DNA of 64,000 nt, taken from assembly GCA_963782445.1 (NCBI GenBank), contig CAWAJM010000001.1, positions 1,922,001 to 1,986,000 on the forward strand. Reading direction: 5' to 3'. Below the pieces are notes generated by a model. It was not told where the DNA came from, did not search any database, and worked only from the letters and a program-made list of their open reading frames with translations. Each line of letters begins with the position of its first letter. Position 1 is the stretch's first letter. Origin of the DNA: ZC4RG20 sp963782445 (GTDB taxonomy: Bacteria; Pseudomonadota; Gammaproteobacteria; Steroidobacterales; Rariloculaceae). Position numbers and translations under genes: made by a program. Below are positions 25,146 through 34,221 of this stretch, piece by piece.

Positions 25146-27641
25146 ATGCGCCGAGTGGTCGCGTTAGAGCGCATCGCCGGGCTTGTGGGCGAGGAACGCG
25201 GCCTGTCGGCGCTCGAGGCCGAAGAGCGCAGGGCCCTTTACGGTCCCAACGACATCGTCGAGACGCCGCGGGGCGGCTGGCGCGATCTCGTCCGCGATAC
25301 GGCCAAGGATCCCATGATCTGGTTTCTGGCCGCCACGAGTGCGCTGTTCGGAGCTGTGGGCGATTGGGCGGAGGGGCTGATCATGCTCGGCGCCATCGCG
25401 CCGCTCGTCGGCATGGACGCGTTTTTGCACCGCCGCACCCAGGCCTCGACGCAGGGCCTCAGCAGCCGCCTGGCCGAGCGTGCGGCGGTATTGCGGGACG
25501 GGCAGTGCTTCGAAGTGCCGGCAGCCGACGTCGTTCCGGGTGATCTCGTCCTCGTTCTGGCCGGGCAGGCGTTTCCGGCCGACGGTCTGCTCGTCGCGGG
25601 AGAAGCGCTGCAAGCGGACGAGTCCACGCTCACGGGCGAGGCGTTTCCGGTTCGCAAGGAGCCGCTGCGCACGGCGTTGCCGGCCGGCCGCGAAGCGCCG
25701 GTGGACGGCGTTCATTGGGGCTTTGCGGGAACGCGGTTGTTGACGGGCGGCGCTCGGCTGCGAGTCGTCGACACCGGCGCTCGAACTCTCTACGGGGAAA
25801 TCGTTCGCTCGGCGGTTCATGGGGCGCATGCCCGCACGCCGCTCCAGCGCGGCATCGCGAGCCTCGTGACCGGCTTGCTCGTCGCCGCCGGAACGCTGTG
25901 CCTCGGGCTCGCCTGGATCAGGTGGCGGCAGGGTCATGGAATCGTCGACGCGCTGATCAGTGCCGTGACGCTCGCGGTCGCCGCCATTCCCGAGGAGTTT
26001 CCGGTGGCCTTCGCGTTTTTTCTCGGCGTCGGAATATTTCGGCTGGCCAAGCGGCAGGCGCTCGTGCGCCGGGCCGTCGTGGTGGAGAACATCGGCCGCA
26101 CGTCCTGCATCTGCTCGGACAAAACAGGGACGCTGACCGAGGGCCGGCTCCGTCTCGCGCACACGATTCCCGCCTTGGGCGTGGAGCCGGACCGGCTCCT
26201 GCGCCTCGCGTCGATGGCATCTAGAGAGGAAAGCGGCGATCCGTTGGACACCGCGATACTCGAGGCCGCAGGCCCAGCGGCACATGCCGCGCGCATGGCG
26301 ACTCATCCGTTCACGGAGGCCCGACGACGCGAGACGGCATTATTCGAGGCCGATACCGGGATCGTCGCCGTTACGAAGGGCGCGCCCGAAACGATCCTGG
26401 CGATGTGCTCGCTCGGCGGTGCCGACCTCGACAAGTGGTTGGGCCGGGTCGGCGAGCTGGCGGCAGGCGGCCACAAAGTCCTCGCCTGCGCCTGGAAGGA
26501 TCTGCCGCGCGGGGACGTGGTCGCCGCCGAGCCCGAGCGAGGCTATACGTTCGCCGGCGTGCTCGCCTGCGAGGATCCCGTCCGCGAGGGCGTCCCGGAC
26601 GCCGTCCGCGCGGCGACGGAAGCCGGCATCCACGTGGTCATGATAACGGGAGACCACCCGAGCACGGCGGCGGCCGTGGCGCGCGAGGTCGGTATCGGCG
26701 CGCCTTCGCCGGTGACGATCGAAGGCGATGAGCTCGAAGCGGCCATCGTTCGAGACGGCGGCCGCACTCTAAAGCGCATCAACGTCATCGCGCGCGCGGT
26801 TCCCGCGCAGAAGCTCTCGCTCGTGCGCGCCCTGCAGGCCCAGGGCGAGGTCGTGGCCGTGACCGGCGACGGCGTCAATGACGTGCCGGCGCTGCAGGCG
26901 GCGGACATCGGCATTGCCATGGGCGAGCGCGGCACCCGAAGCGCGCGCGAGGTGGCCGCGATCGTGCTGCTCGACGACAACTTCCGGACGATCGTCAACG
27001 CGATTGCCGAGGGCCGGCAGCTGTTCCGCAACCTGCGGCTCAGCTTTGCCTATCTGCTCATGATCCACATTCCACTCGTCGCCACGGCCGCCCTGATACC
27101 GCTGGCCGGCTTTCCGCTGCTCTACCTTCCGGTGCATATTGTCTGGCTGGAGCTCATCATTCATCCCACGGCGCTGCTCGTGTTTCAGGAGCTGCCGGCC
27201 GGCGCGCGGCTCGAACCGATCGGGAAGCGCGAACGCAGCGGGCGATTCTTTACGGGCCGGGAGTGGGGGGTCGCGGCGGCCGTCGGCATGACCATAACGC
27301 TCGTCATCATTGGCGGTTACGTTCGCAGCTTGCGCGCACTCGACGTTGAGCACGCCCGTGCCATGGCCCTCGTGGCACTGGTCGTCGCGAGCGCGGCCCT
27401 CACCGCGAGCCTGAGCGGTCTCAGAACCTGGACCGCAAGGGTCATCTGCGGGGCGTCCGTCGGCTCCGCCTTGTTGCTAGTCCAGGTGCCCTGGCCGGCC
27501 AGCGTGCTGAACCTCCGACCCCTGCACGCGGACGATTGGCTCATCGCCGCGTTCGGCGGTGTCGTGCCCGGCCTGCTGGCACTGCTCCTTCGGTGGCGCG
27601 CGCCGGTGTCGGGACGGCGCTCGCTCTTAGGCCGGCGGTGA
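25146..27641 (+). CDS. Cation-translocating P-type ATPase
   Basis: An 831-residue P-type ATPase of the calcium-type branch. It has an actuator 'DESTLTGEAFPVRKEPL', the phosphorylation motif 'CSDKTGTLTEGRL', the nucleotide domain 'VTKGAPETIL', and the hinge 'VVAVTGDGVNDVPALQAADI'. TM4 reads 'AIPEEFPVAFAFF' instead of the PEGLP of SERCA-like pumps, so the cation specificity is unclear. No N-terminal heavy-metal (HMA) domain is present. About nine hydrophobic segments are visible. The start ATG is supported by the N-terminal 'ERGLSALEAEERRALYGPND' cation-ATPase N-domain. Downstream genes (DUF4396, YHS remnant, cytochrome c) fit a metal or redox setting. Confidence 0.88.
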   Translation: MRRVVALERIAGLVGEERGLSALEAEERRALYGPNDIVETPRGGWRDLVRDTAKDPMIWFLAATSALFGAVGDWAEGLIMLGAIAPLVGMDAFLHRRTQASTQGLSSRLAERAAVLRDGQCFEVPAADVVPGDLVLVLAGQAFPADGLLVAGEALQADESTLTGEAFPVRKEPLRTALPAGREAPVDGVHWGFAGTRLLTGGARLRVVDTGARTLYGEIVRSAVHGAHARTPLQRGIASLVTGLLVAAGTLCLGLAWIRWRQGHGIVDALISAVTLAVAAIPEEFPVAFAFFLGVGIFRLAKRQALVRRAVVVENIGRTSCICSDKTGTLTEGRLRLAHTIPALGVEPDRLLRLASMASREESGDPLDTAILEAAGPAAHAARMATHPFTEARRRETALFEADTGIVAVTKGAPETILAMCSLGGADLDKWLGRVGELAAGGHKVLACAWKDLPRGDVVAAEPERGYTFAGVLACEDPVREGVPDAVRAATEAGIHVVMITGDHPSTAAAVAREVGIGAPSPVTIEGDELEAAIVRDGGRTLKRINVIARAVPAQKLSLVRALQAQGEVVAVTGDGVNDVPALQAADIGIAMGERGTRSAREVAAIVLLDDNFRTIVNAIAEGRQLFRNLRLSFAYLLMIHIPLVATAALIPLAGFPLLYLPVHIVWLELIIHPTALLVFQELPAGARLEPIGKRERSGRFFTGREWGVAAAVGMTITLVIIGGYVRSLRALDVEHARAMALVALVVASAALTASLSGLRTWTARVICGASVGSALLLVQVPWPASVLNLRPLHADDWLIAAFGGVVPGLLALLLRWRAPVSGRRSLLGRR

Positions 27642-27796
27642 TTCCTTCCCTGCCGGCATGGCCGACTGCAGCCGGCTGATGGGTGCAATGCATCCGTGGT
27701 CGTCACGGGTGCTCTGCCGCGGCGCCGTGCCCGACAATGAATATCTGGAGACTTTGCCCAATCCCGGAATATTTTCGGGCAGGAGGATGCATTTTA

Positions 27797-28501
27797 GTGG
27801 AGCCCCATTCGCACCCGGCCGGTTGGATCGAGGCCATCGGCTGGTTCAGCTTGGCCGCGGCCTTCGCGAGCGCCCTCGCGATCCTGGCCGATATTTTCGT
27901 GAGAGGCTATCGCCAAAAGGTGGCCATCATGAATCTGGTCTACCCCATCACCGCACTGTACTGGGGCCCGGTCGCGGCGTGGTTTTACTTCAAGCACGGA
28001 AGGCGGCAGGCGCAGCCGGTCATCGAGCGTCAGGGGGCGCCGGACCCGAATCGGATGCCTCGTTGGATCATCCTGAGCAAGGCGGTCAGTCATTGCGGGG
28101 CGGGGTGCACACTGGGCGACATCGCGGGCGAATGGCTCGTCGCGACCCTGGGCTTGACGATCGGTGGGAAGGCGCTGCTCGCCGATCTTCCGATGGACTT
28201 CGGTTGGGCTTGGACGCTCGGCATCGTCTTTCAGTACTTCACGATCGTGCCGATGCGCAAGATGGGCAAGCTCGAGGGCATCTGGGCGGCGATCAAGGCC
28301 GATACCTTGTCGATCGCCGCGTTTCAGGCGGGCCTCTTCGGCGGGATGGCCGTCTATCAGGAGCTGATTTTTCCGCCCGGCCTGCCCAAGAGCACCGCGA
28401 CGTATTGGCTGATGATGCAGCTCGCGATGATCTTCGGTTTCTTCACGGCCATGCCCATCAACAGTTGGTTGATCAATAAGGGGATGAAGGAAAAGATGTA
28501 G
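27797..28501 (+). CDS. DUF4396 domain membrane protein
   Basis: A 234-residue protein with four to six hydrophobic segments. 'PITALYWGPVAAWFYFKHG' and 'SHCGAGCTLGDIAGEW' with its two Cys and one His are DUF4396 signatures; such proteins often sit beside metal transport genes. The start is GTG at 27797, ten bases after a perfect AGGAGG. An ATG further upstream in the same frame would cross that ribosome binding site. Its tail is 'LINKGMKEKM'. Function unknown; the Cys/His pattern suggests metal contact, which is inference. Confidence 0.8.
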   Translation: MEPHSHPAGWIEAIGWFSLAAAFASALAILADIFVRGYRQKVAIMNLVYPITALYWGPVAAWFYFKHGRRQAQPVIERQGAPDPNRMPRWIILSKAVSHCGAGCTLGDIAGEWLVATLGLTIGGKALLADLPMDFGWAWTLGIVFQYFTIVPMRKMGKLEGIWAAIKADTLSIAAFQAGLFGGMAVYQELIFPPGLPKSTATYWLMMQLAMIFGFFTAMPINSWLINKGMKEKM

Positions 28502-28545
28502 GCAGGCCGCGCCGGACCGGCGGCGGCGAAGCTCATGGCTGGGCG

Positions 28546-28829
28546 ATGAGGCAGGGCATGTTGGGGCGTGGTTGGTCGTTCCTCGGTATGCACGCCCTCT
28601 GGTGGGGATTCTGGATCCTGCTGTTGGTCGCGCTGTTCGCTTGGATCTTGCCGTCGGCGCGTCTGGGTCCGGGTCCGAGGCCCCACCCCAGGTGGGGTGG
28701 TATTATGTGCCGATTCCTCCAGGGGAGCGTCCGGTGCGACCGGATTTCAAGGATCAGGCGACGTTGCGGCTCAAGATCGAGAGTCTGACCGACGGCCGCC
28801 TCGCAACGTCTGCGGAGGAGGAGGCGTGA
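28546..28829 (+). pseudogene. Small SHOCT-like membrane protein remnant
   Basis: The first frame gives a short protein start with one hydrophobic helix, 'GMHALWWGFWILLLVALFAW', typical of small SHOCT-type proteins found in metal clusters. After about residue 40 it becomes Arg-rich nonsense, while another frame continues with more normal sequence ('VGWYYVPIPPGERPV', 'FKDQATLRLKIESL') to a stop at 28827-28829. I read this as one or two small genes broken by a frameshift. I do not recognise the second part. Confidence 0.4.
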
Positions 28830-28884
28830 TCGTGCACGCGCTGGATCTCGTGGGCGAAAGTCTGCGCGAGGCGGTTCCCCGCAA

Positions 28885-29308
28885 GGCGACTGGCGCGAAC
28901 GGGCGCGTTCGCTCTCCGGATGGGCGGACGCGGCGAGCTACGCATTGGCCGACGCGACGATGCTGCGCAAGGAAATGGCTTTCGGTTATGTCGTCGCCGG
29001 CTTTCTCGCCGTGCTCGTGCCGCGGCACGTCTGGGCCGCGGTATTCGTGACGGGACACGGGTTCTGGACCGTGCTCGAAAACGCAGTCGTCGGGCCCTTC
29101 ATCGCGGTGATCAGCTTCGTCTGCTCGGTCGGCAACGTACCGCTCGCAGGTCCAGACGGCAAATGCGCCGGCCAGGGCGCAATTCGACGGCAGGACATAC
29201 TACTTCTGCGCCGATCGGTCCCGGGCTCGGTTCCTGGAGGCGCCGGAGCGTTTTGTCGGCGCCGAAGGCGGGCAACAGGAAAAGGCCGACCGCCATGCAC
29301 ACTCGTAG
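28885..29308 (+). pseudogene. Remnant of a permease (UPF0718 type) fused to a YHS-domain end
   Basis: From 28885 one frame gives 'RERARSLSGWADAASYALAD', 'GYVVAGFLAVLVPRHVWAAV' and 'ENAVVGPFIAVISFVCSVGN', which matches the middle of UPF0718/YraQ-type permeases. It breaks off after 'NVPLA'. A second frame, 29162-29308, gives 'APARAQFDGRTYYFCADRS' and 'FLEAPERFV', the end of a YHS metal-binding domain, and stops at 29308. The N-terminal half and about 150 internal residues of the permease are missing, and the frame changes. Some relatives carry a YHS domain at the C-terminus, so this may be one decayed gene. Confidence 0.6.
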
Positions 29309-29366
29309 AGTAAGAATGATGCGAAAGCCGACGCAGACAAACGCTGGAAGCCGACGCCGCCGGACG

Positions 29367-30227
29367 ATGCGCATAGGCGCTACGACGGCCTTCATCTGTG
29401 CAACGAGCCTGCTCGCGGCATGCAGCCGGGAGCCCGGATGGGTGGCGAGATTCGATGCTGCCGCCCAGCAGTTCCAGGTGATCCGTCAGGCCCAGGCGCA
29501 GGAGAATACGGACCTATCACCGCAGGCACGCTCGGCGTACGAGCACATGCAGGGGCTCTGGGCACGCATGGGCAATGCCGAATCGGGGATGATGCATTCC
29601 ATGCGCGGCCGCGGGACGATGGGTCGGTTCGGAATGGGCGGGCGCATGATGAGCGGGCCCATGATGACCGAGTTCAACGAAATGAATCAGCAGATGCTTT
29701 CCTATTGCTTGGGCATGCAACAGATCATGCAGCAGGCCGGTAACGGCTCCATGGCGAGCATGTACGTGCAAATGGCCGAGCGCATGCGCGGGCTTCTCGC
29801 GAGCCTGCCGCCGAGCGCCGGAACGGCGCCCGCTGCGCCGAACAGCGCACCGCCGGTGACGGACGGCGCGGCGACTTTCGCGGCCGACTGCGCGGGCTGC
29901 CACGGGGCGGGCGGTGAAGGCGTCGCCGGTGCGTTTCCTCCTCTGCGGGGGACATCGGCGATCAACGGCGCCAAGGCCACGCTTGCCGAAATCGTCCTGC
30001 ACGGGCTGCAGGGCCCCGTGACCGTGGCCGGCCAGCGCTACGACGGATTCATGCCGGGGCTCGGCGGTACGATGAGCGACGCCGAGATCGCAGCCGTCCT
30101 GACCTACGCGCGTTCGTTGCCGGGCAATCAGGGCGGTGCCGTGACAGCGGCGGACGTGCACAGCGTCCGGATGCAGACGGCTTCGCGGAGCGATGCCTTT
30201 ACGGGGAGCGGTTTGGGTTTGGATTGA
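29367..30227 (+). CDS. Met-rich c-type cytochrome lipoprotein
   Basis: A 286-residue protein. The signal peptide ends with lipobox 'LLAAC' (Cys about 19). Residues 75-143 are rich in Met ('GMMHSMRGRG', 'GRMMSGPMMTEFNEMNQQML'), a pattern seen in copper-binding envelope proteins. A class I cytochrome c domain follows, with the heme site CAGCH at about 175-179 and a probable axial Met in 'FMPGLGGTMSD'. It could link copper handling to electron transfer; this is inferred. The ATG at 29367 best fits the signal peptide; an upstream ATG pair near 29318 adds an Arg-rich stretch. Confidence 0.78.
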   Translation: MRIGATTAFICATSLLAACSREPGWVARFDAAAQQFQVIRQAQAQENTDLSPQARSAYEHMQGLWARMGNAESGMMHSMRGRGTMGRFGMGGRMMSGPMMTEFNEMNQQMLSYCLGMQQIMQQAGNGSMASMYVQMAERMRGLLASLPPSAGTAPAAPNSAPPVTDGAATFAADCAGCHGAGGEGVAGAFPPLRGTSAINGAKATLAEIVLHGLQGPVTVAGQRYDGFMPGLGGTMSDAEIAAVLTYARSLPGNQGGAVTAADVHSVRMQTASRSDAFTGSGLGLD

Positions 30228-30507
30228 GCCGCCGGCCTGCGCCCGATTGGCCGCAAGCACCGCCTTGCGACCGGCGGCCGAACGGTACACAACTCCTGCC
30301 GTGCCTCTGTGGCGCCCGTGCCTCACGGTGAACGCCGGATCGATGCGCGCGAGCTCGATGCGGTGCCCCACACGACCAGGCAACGCTCCGGACAAATCAT
30401 CTCGACCTTCCGCGTCCCATTGCGATTGCCGCTCACGCGCGAGCCGTCGACGCGAGTCGCGTATCATGGTCCCGCTCTCGCGCCGTCTCGGAGTTGATTC
30501 GCCGTTC
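30228..30507. other. 280-bp spacer before the antiporter
   Basis: Between the cytochrome and the antiporter. Open frames cross it, but there is no domain or credible start and nothing repeat-like. The antiporter promoter probably lies here; I could not pick its boxes. Confidence 0.4.
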
Positions 30508-32187
30508 ATGGACATCGAAGCGGTCTTCGTGCTGTTGTTCGTCGTCGCAACGGCGGTCGCCATTGCGGTGCGCCGCATCTATCTGCCCTATACCGTTGCG
30601 TTGGTCATCGCGGGCCTTGCCCTGGGCTACGTGCATTTGTTTCCGGCCCCGCAGCTTACCAAGAACCTATTGTTCTCCGTGTTTCTGCCGGGCCTCGTCT
30701 TCGAAGCGGCGTTCCATATCGATTTTCAGGAATTCTGGCGCAACCGTCTGACGCTCGTGAGCTTGGCCGTCCCCGGCGTCATCGCGTCGACAGGGCTCAT
30801 CGCCGTCATCCTCGCGCCCCTGGCGAAGGCGTTGGACGTGGCTCCGGGCTTCGATTGGCGCCACGCCCTCGTTTTCGGCGCACTGATTTCCGCGACGGAC
30901 CCGATCGCGGTCGTGGCGCTGTTTCGCACGCTCGGCGCGCCTCGCCGCCTCACCATGCTTCTCGACGGCGAGAGCCTTCTAAACGACGGCACGAGCATAG
31001 TTTTCTTCACGCTGAGCCTTTCGCTGCTCGCCGGTACGATTACGACGCCGCCGCAGCTCGCCCTCGAATTCGTCACCGTCGTCGGGATGGGGGCCATAGC
31101 GGGCGGTCTGATCGGCCTCGCGGCGTCCGTGCTGCTGCGCCGCGTGGACGATCCGATGATCGAAATCACGCTGACGACGATCGCGGCGTACGGCTCTTTC
31201 GTGGCCGCGGAGGCCCTGCATTTTTCCGGCATCATCGCAACGGTTGCAGCGGGCATGCTGTGCGGCAACTACGGCGCGCGGGCGGACCGGTCGCCCTCGA
31301 GTCGCGTCGCGGTCGAGTCGTTCTGGGAGTATGTGGGCTTCGCGCTGAACTCGATCGTCTTCCTGCTGCTCGGGCTCGAGCTCAAGCTCGACACCCTGTT
31401 CGCGTATTGGCTGCCGATCCTCGTGGCGTACGCCGTCGTGATGGTCGGTCGAGCGCTGGTCATTGCCGTGGGACATGGTCTGCTTCGCATGACGCGCGAG
31501 CGAATTCCGTGGCGCTGGAGCGTAATCCTGACGTTCGGGGGCTTGCGCGGCGCGCTGCCGATGGTGCTTGCCTTGAGCTTGCCTGCGTCTTTCGCGTACC
31601 GCGACCTCATCGTCGCAATGACCTTCGGCGTCGTGCTGTTCTCGATCCTGCTGCAGGGCGCGAGCATGTCGAGTCTCATGCGCCGCCTCGGCCTCGTGAG
31701 CTCGCGCGCGGAGCGCGTCGCTTACGAGTCGCGCCGCGGGGCGTTGCAGGCCGCGGACGGGGCGCTGGAGGAAATCGACCGCATGGCCGCGCGGCACCTT
31801 GCTGCGGCGGACACGCTTGCGTCGTTGCGCGAGCAGTACGTGCGCCGCCTCGAGCGCGCTGAGGCGGAGCTACGGAATCTCGGTGGCGACCGCCGTGTCC
31901 TCGCCCGTGAGGAACGCCTTCGCGTCGAGCGGCATCTGCTGCTCGTCGAACGGGCGCGAGTCATCGAGGCCTTCCGCCAAGGGACGTTGGGCGAGGGCAG
32001 CCGCGACCGGCTTCTGGCCGATATCGACGCCCGGCTACTGAGGCTCGAAACCGAAGGGCTCCCCGAATCGAATGACGATGCAGGAACGTCACGCGGTCCG
32101 GAGGAAGCCGCTTCGGACCCGGCGGATTTGCGCGGGCCCGGAAGCGTCTCTGAACGGCGTGGAGAACGTTCGGGCGGTGAAGCCTGA
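30508..32187 (+). CDS. Na+/H+ antiporter, NhaP/CPA1 family
   Basis: A 559-residue antiporter. Eleven to twelve helices occupy the first 400 residues. Family motifs are 'ISATDPIAVVALFRTLG' and 'LLDGESLLNDGTSIV', which carry the ion-binding Asp residues, and 'FGGLRGALPMVLALSLP'. The C-terminal 150 residues are an Arg/Glu-rich helical cytoplasmic tail, then a polar end. It should exchange Na or K for protons at the inner membrane. An alternative ATG at 30466 adds 14 residues; 30508 gives the usual short N-terminus 'MDIEAVFVLLFVV'. It converges on the PepSY gene. Confidence 0.88.
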   Translation: MDIEAVFVLLFVVATAVAIAVRRIYLPYTVALVIAGLALGYVHLFPAPQLTKNLLFSVFLPGLVFEAAFHIDFQEFWRNRLTLVSLAVPGVIASTGLIAVILAPLAKALDVAPGFDWRHALVFGALISATDPIAVVALFRTLGAPRRLTMLLDGESLLNDGTSIVFFTLSLSLLAGTITTPPQLALEFVTVVGMGAIAGGLIGLAASVLLRRVDDPMIEITLTTIAAYGSFVAAEALHFSGIIATVAAGMLCGNYGARADRSPSSRVAVESFWEYVGFALNSIVFLLLGLELKLDTLFAYWLPILVAYAVVMVGRALVIAVGHGLLRMTRERIPWRWSVILTFGGLRGALPMVLALSLPASFAYRDLIVAMTFGVVLFSILLQGASMSSLMRRLGLVSSRAERVAYESRRGALQAADGALEEIDRMAARHLAAADTLASLREQYVRRLERAEAELRNLGGDRRVLAREERLRVERHLLLVERARVIEAFRQGTLGEGSRDRLLADIDARLLRLETEGLPESNDDAGTSRGPEEAASDPADLRGPGSVSERRGERSGGEA

Positions 32188-32221
32188 AGCGCCGCGGCCG
32201 GCGTGCAGACCGCGTCGGTGC

Positions 32222-32548
32222 TCAGTCTTTGTCCTGCGTGCCTTCCCAGCTGTTCTCCACGATGTTGCCGTTCTCGGCGTCGACCCCGATTTCGTGGATC
32301 CGCTTGCCCTGACGAATATCGAACGAATAGCGCCAGGCCCCGTTCTCATTTTCGAATTCCTGATCGACGATCTTGCCGCCCTTGGCCGCCGCGAGCGCCG
32401 TTTGGCGGGCCTGCTGCATCGTGATCTTCGCGTTCGCCTGCGCCTGGTCGGTGGCCTTCGATTGGGAGGACTGCGCCGATGCGGCAAAGCCGGCAGTGAG
32501 CGACAATCCCAACGCCAATGCTGCAATGGTCTTTCTCAAATGGGGCAT
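32222..32548 (-). CDS. Secreted PepSY domain protein
   Basis: A 108-residue protein with a signal peptide (cleavage near 'ASAQ') and one PepSY domain: 'TMQQARQTALAAAKGGKIVD', 'WRYSFDIRQGKRIHEIGVD' and 'GNIVENSWEG'. Such small periplasmic proteins are often controlled by envelope-sensing two-component systems. A copy of the motif GCTGACA-N5-TTAAC lies about 90 bases upstream, close to the motif found beside the two-component system at 41-42 kb. Confidence 0.87.
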   Translation of the reverse strand: MPHLRKTIAALALGLSLTAGFAASAQSSQSKATDQAQANAKITMQQARQTALAAAKGGKIVDQEFENENGAWRYSFDIRQGKRIHEIGVDAENGNIVENSWEGTQDKD

Positions 32549-32637
32549 GATTCAACTCCTGTTCACCTGTCATCCTGATGAGTCCGGCGCGCCGCCGATG
32601 ACACAACCGGACTGACGACCATCCTATCCAAGTCAAG

Positions 32638-32653
32638 CTGACAGCACGTTAAC
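32638..32653 (+). promoter_or_regulatory. Response-regulator-like box upstream of the PepSY gene
   Basis: CTGACA (32638-32643), five bases, TTAAC (32649-32653). It differs from the copies at 37.4 and 41.8 kb by T for C in CTAAC; the base preceding CTGACA is G here and C in the others. It lies in the 187-base gap between the DedA-PAP2 and PepSY genes, both minus strand. Confidence 0.4.
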
Positions 32654-32735
32654 TCGAGCGCACCGGCACGCCGGGAGGGTCACCGACGGCGGACTCGCGG
32701 CTCGCCGCACGTCGCATCGGCGTGCAGCGACGGTG

Positions 32736-34106
32736 TCACTGCCGGGTCGCCTTCCTTTTGCGCTGCTGCCAGTATGTATTGACGCCCGTGTAGGTCAGCG
32801 CGAGCCATGCCGACTCCTCCACGGCCGCGCCGATCACGTCGCTGACGTAGTGCACGCCCAGGTAGACGCGGCTTTGCGCGACGAGGAGTACGAGTATGAC
32901 GGCGACGATGGCGACGAGCGCCTTCCATCGCCAGGCCCGCACGCGGGGTATCAGGAACATCGCGAACGTCCCCCAAAGCAGCGTGGCGGCGGCCGTGTGT
33001 CCGCTCGGAAAGCTGTAAGTGTGCAGCTGTGCCGCGAGGCCCGAGAGCATGGGGCGGGCGCGATGGACGGCGAGTTTGACGATCGTGTTCAGCAGCAGGC
33101 CGCCGGGCACCGCGACGAGCACGAAGACGATCCATTTTCTTCGGTGTCGCCAGGCGAGGTAGCCGAGGAACGCGGCGACGACCGCGGTGACGTAGGGCCA
33201 CGTGTGCAGTCGGCTGACCCAGAGCATGAACGTAGTGACGTGGGGATTTTGGTGGGCGTTGAACCACACGGCGATGCGTCGATCGAATGCCGTCAGAGGA
33301 TCTCCCGTCACAACGTCCTCGGTGATGCCCCCGAAGAGCCAGGCACCGGCCGCGAAGAGGGCTAAACCGAGCGTGAGCTGCAGGCCGAGATAGCCGCCGG
33401 GGCGCAGGCGCCGCCGGAGCCAAGCGAGCTGCGGTGCGAAGCGGCGCTCCAGCGCGCGCACGCGTGGCTGCTGCGAAAATCGCCGCCGTGCGGCCCTAAC
33501 CGCGTTCTCGTGGGTCGCAAGCCAGTGCCAGGCCACGAAGCCGAGCAGCACGACGAACAGGATGATGCCGAGCACGGCGCTCGCCCGTCCGACCCATAGG
33601 CGCGCGGCCTCGCCGACGAAGTAGCCGAGCAGCACGAACAGGCTCGCCCAGACGGCGCCGCCCGCGGCGTTGTAGAGGAGAAACACCGGGCGGCGCATGC
33701 GGGCGGAGCCGGCGATGAACGGCACGAGCGCCCGGCCGAAGCTCACGAAGCGACCGACGAACACCGACTTGCCGCCGTGGCGCCGGAAGAAGACGTCCAC
33801 GCGCTCGAGGCGCTCGGGCGTGACGCCGAAGCGCGCGCCGTACCGGACGGCCCAGCGCCGGCCGAGATGCCGGCCGAGAGCGTAGCCGATATTGTCGCCC
33901 GCGATTGCTCCGAGCGCCGCGCTGACGATTAGTGCATCGACGTCGAACACGTGCTGCCCGGCGAGGAAGCCCGCGATGAGGACCAGCGTCTCGCCGGGAA
34001 TGATCAGGCCCACAAAGGCTGCGGACTCGAGCATGGCTCCGAGCCCGACGATCGCATAGCCCCAGGCGCCGAGCCGTGAGGCGAGGTGGACGAGGTAGGT
34101 GAGCAT
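32736..34106 (-). CDS. DedA-PAP2 phosphatase fusion protein
   Basis: A 456-residue fusion. The first 215 residues are a DedA/SNARE-associated domain ('GLIIPGETLVLIAGFLAG', 'FVSFGRALVPFIAGSARM'). The last 200 are a PAP2 acid phosphatase with its three motifs 'KLAVHRARP', 'SFPSGHTAAA' and 'SRVYLGVHYVSD'. The basic linker contains a Gln/Arg-rich stretch. Such fusions probably transport and dephosphorylate undecaprenyl or phospholipid carriers in the inner membrane. The ATG at 34106 starts a typical DedA N-terminus ('MLTYLVHLASRLG'); the frame runs further upstream without a homologous extension. Confidence 0.88.
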   Translation of the reverse strand: MLTYLVHLASRLGAWGYAIVGLGAMLESAAFVGLIIPGETLVLIAGFLAGQHVFDVDALIVSAALGAIAGDNIGYALGRHLGRRWAVRYGARFGVTPERLERVDVFFRRHGGKSVFVGRFVSFGRALVPFIAGSARMRRPVFLLYNAAGGAVWASLFVLLGYFVGEAARLWVGRASAVLGIILFVVLLGFVAWHWLATHENAVRAARRRFSQQPRVRALERRFAPQLAWLRRRLRPGGYLGLQLTLGLALFAAGAWLFGGITEDVVTGDPLTAFDRRIAVWFNAHQNPHVTTFMLWVSRLHTWPYVTAVVAAFLGYLAWRHRRKWIVFVLVAVPGGLLLNTIVKLAVHRARPMLSGLAAQLHTYSFPSGHTAAATLLWGTFAMFLIPRVRAWRWKALVAIVAVILVLLVAQSRVYLGVHYVSDVIGAAVEESAWLALTYTGVNTYWQQRKRKATRQ

Positions 34107-34221
34107 GCTCAGTCGCGGGGAACTCGGCAGCCGAACCACCGCGCCTGCGCACCCGTTGCCCAATGAACCATCCGGATCAGCATACAAGAGGCGGACCGGA
34201 CAAGCATGACTCGGCTGTCAC

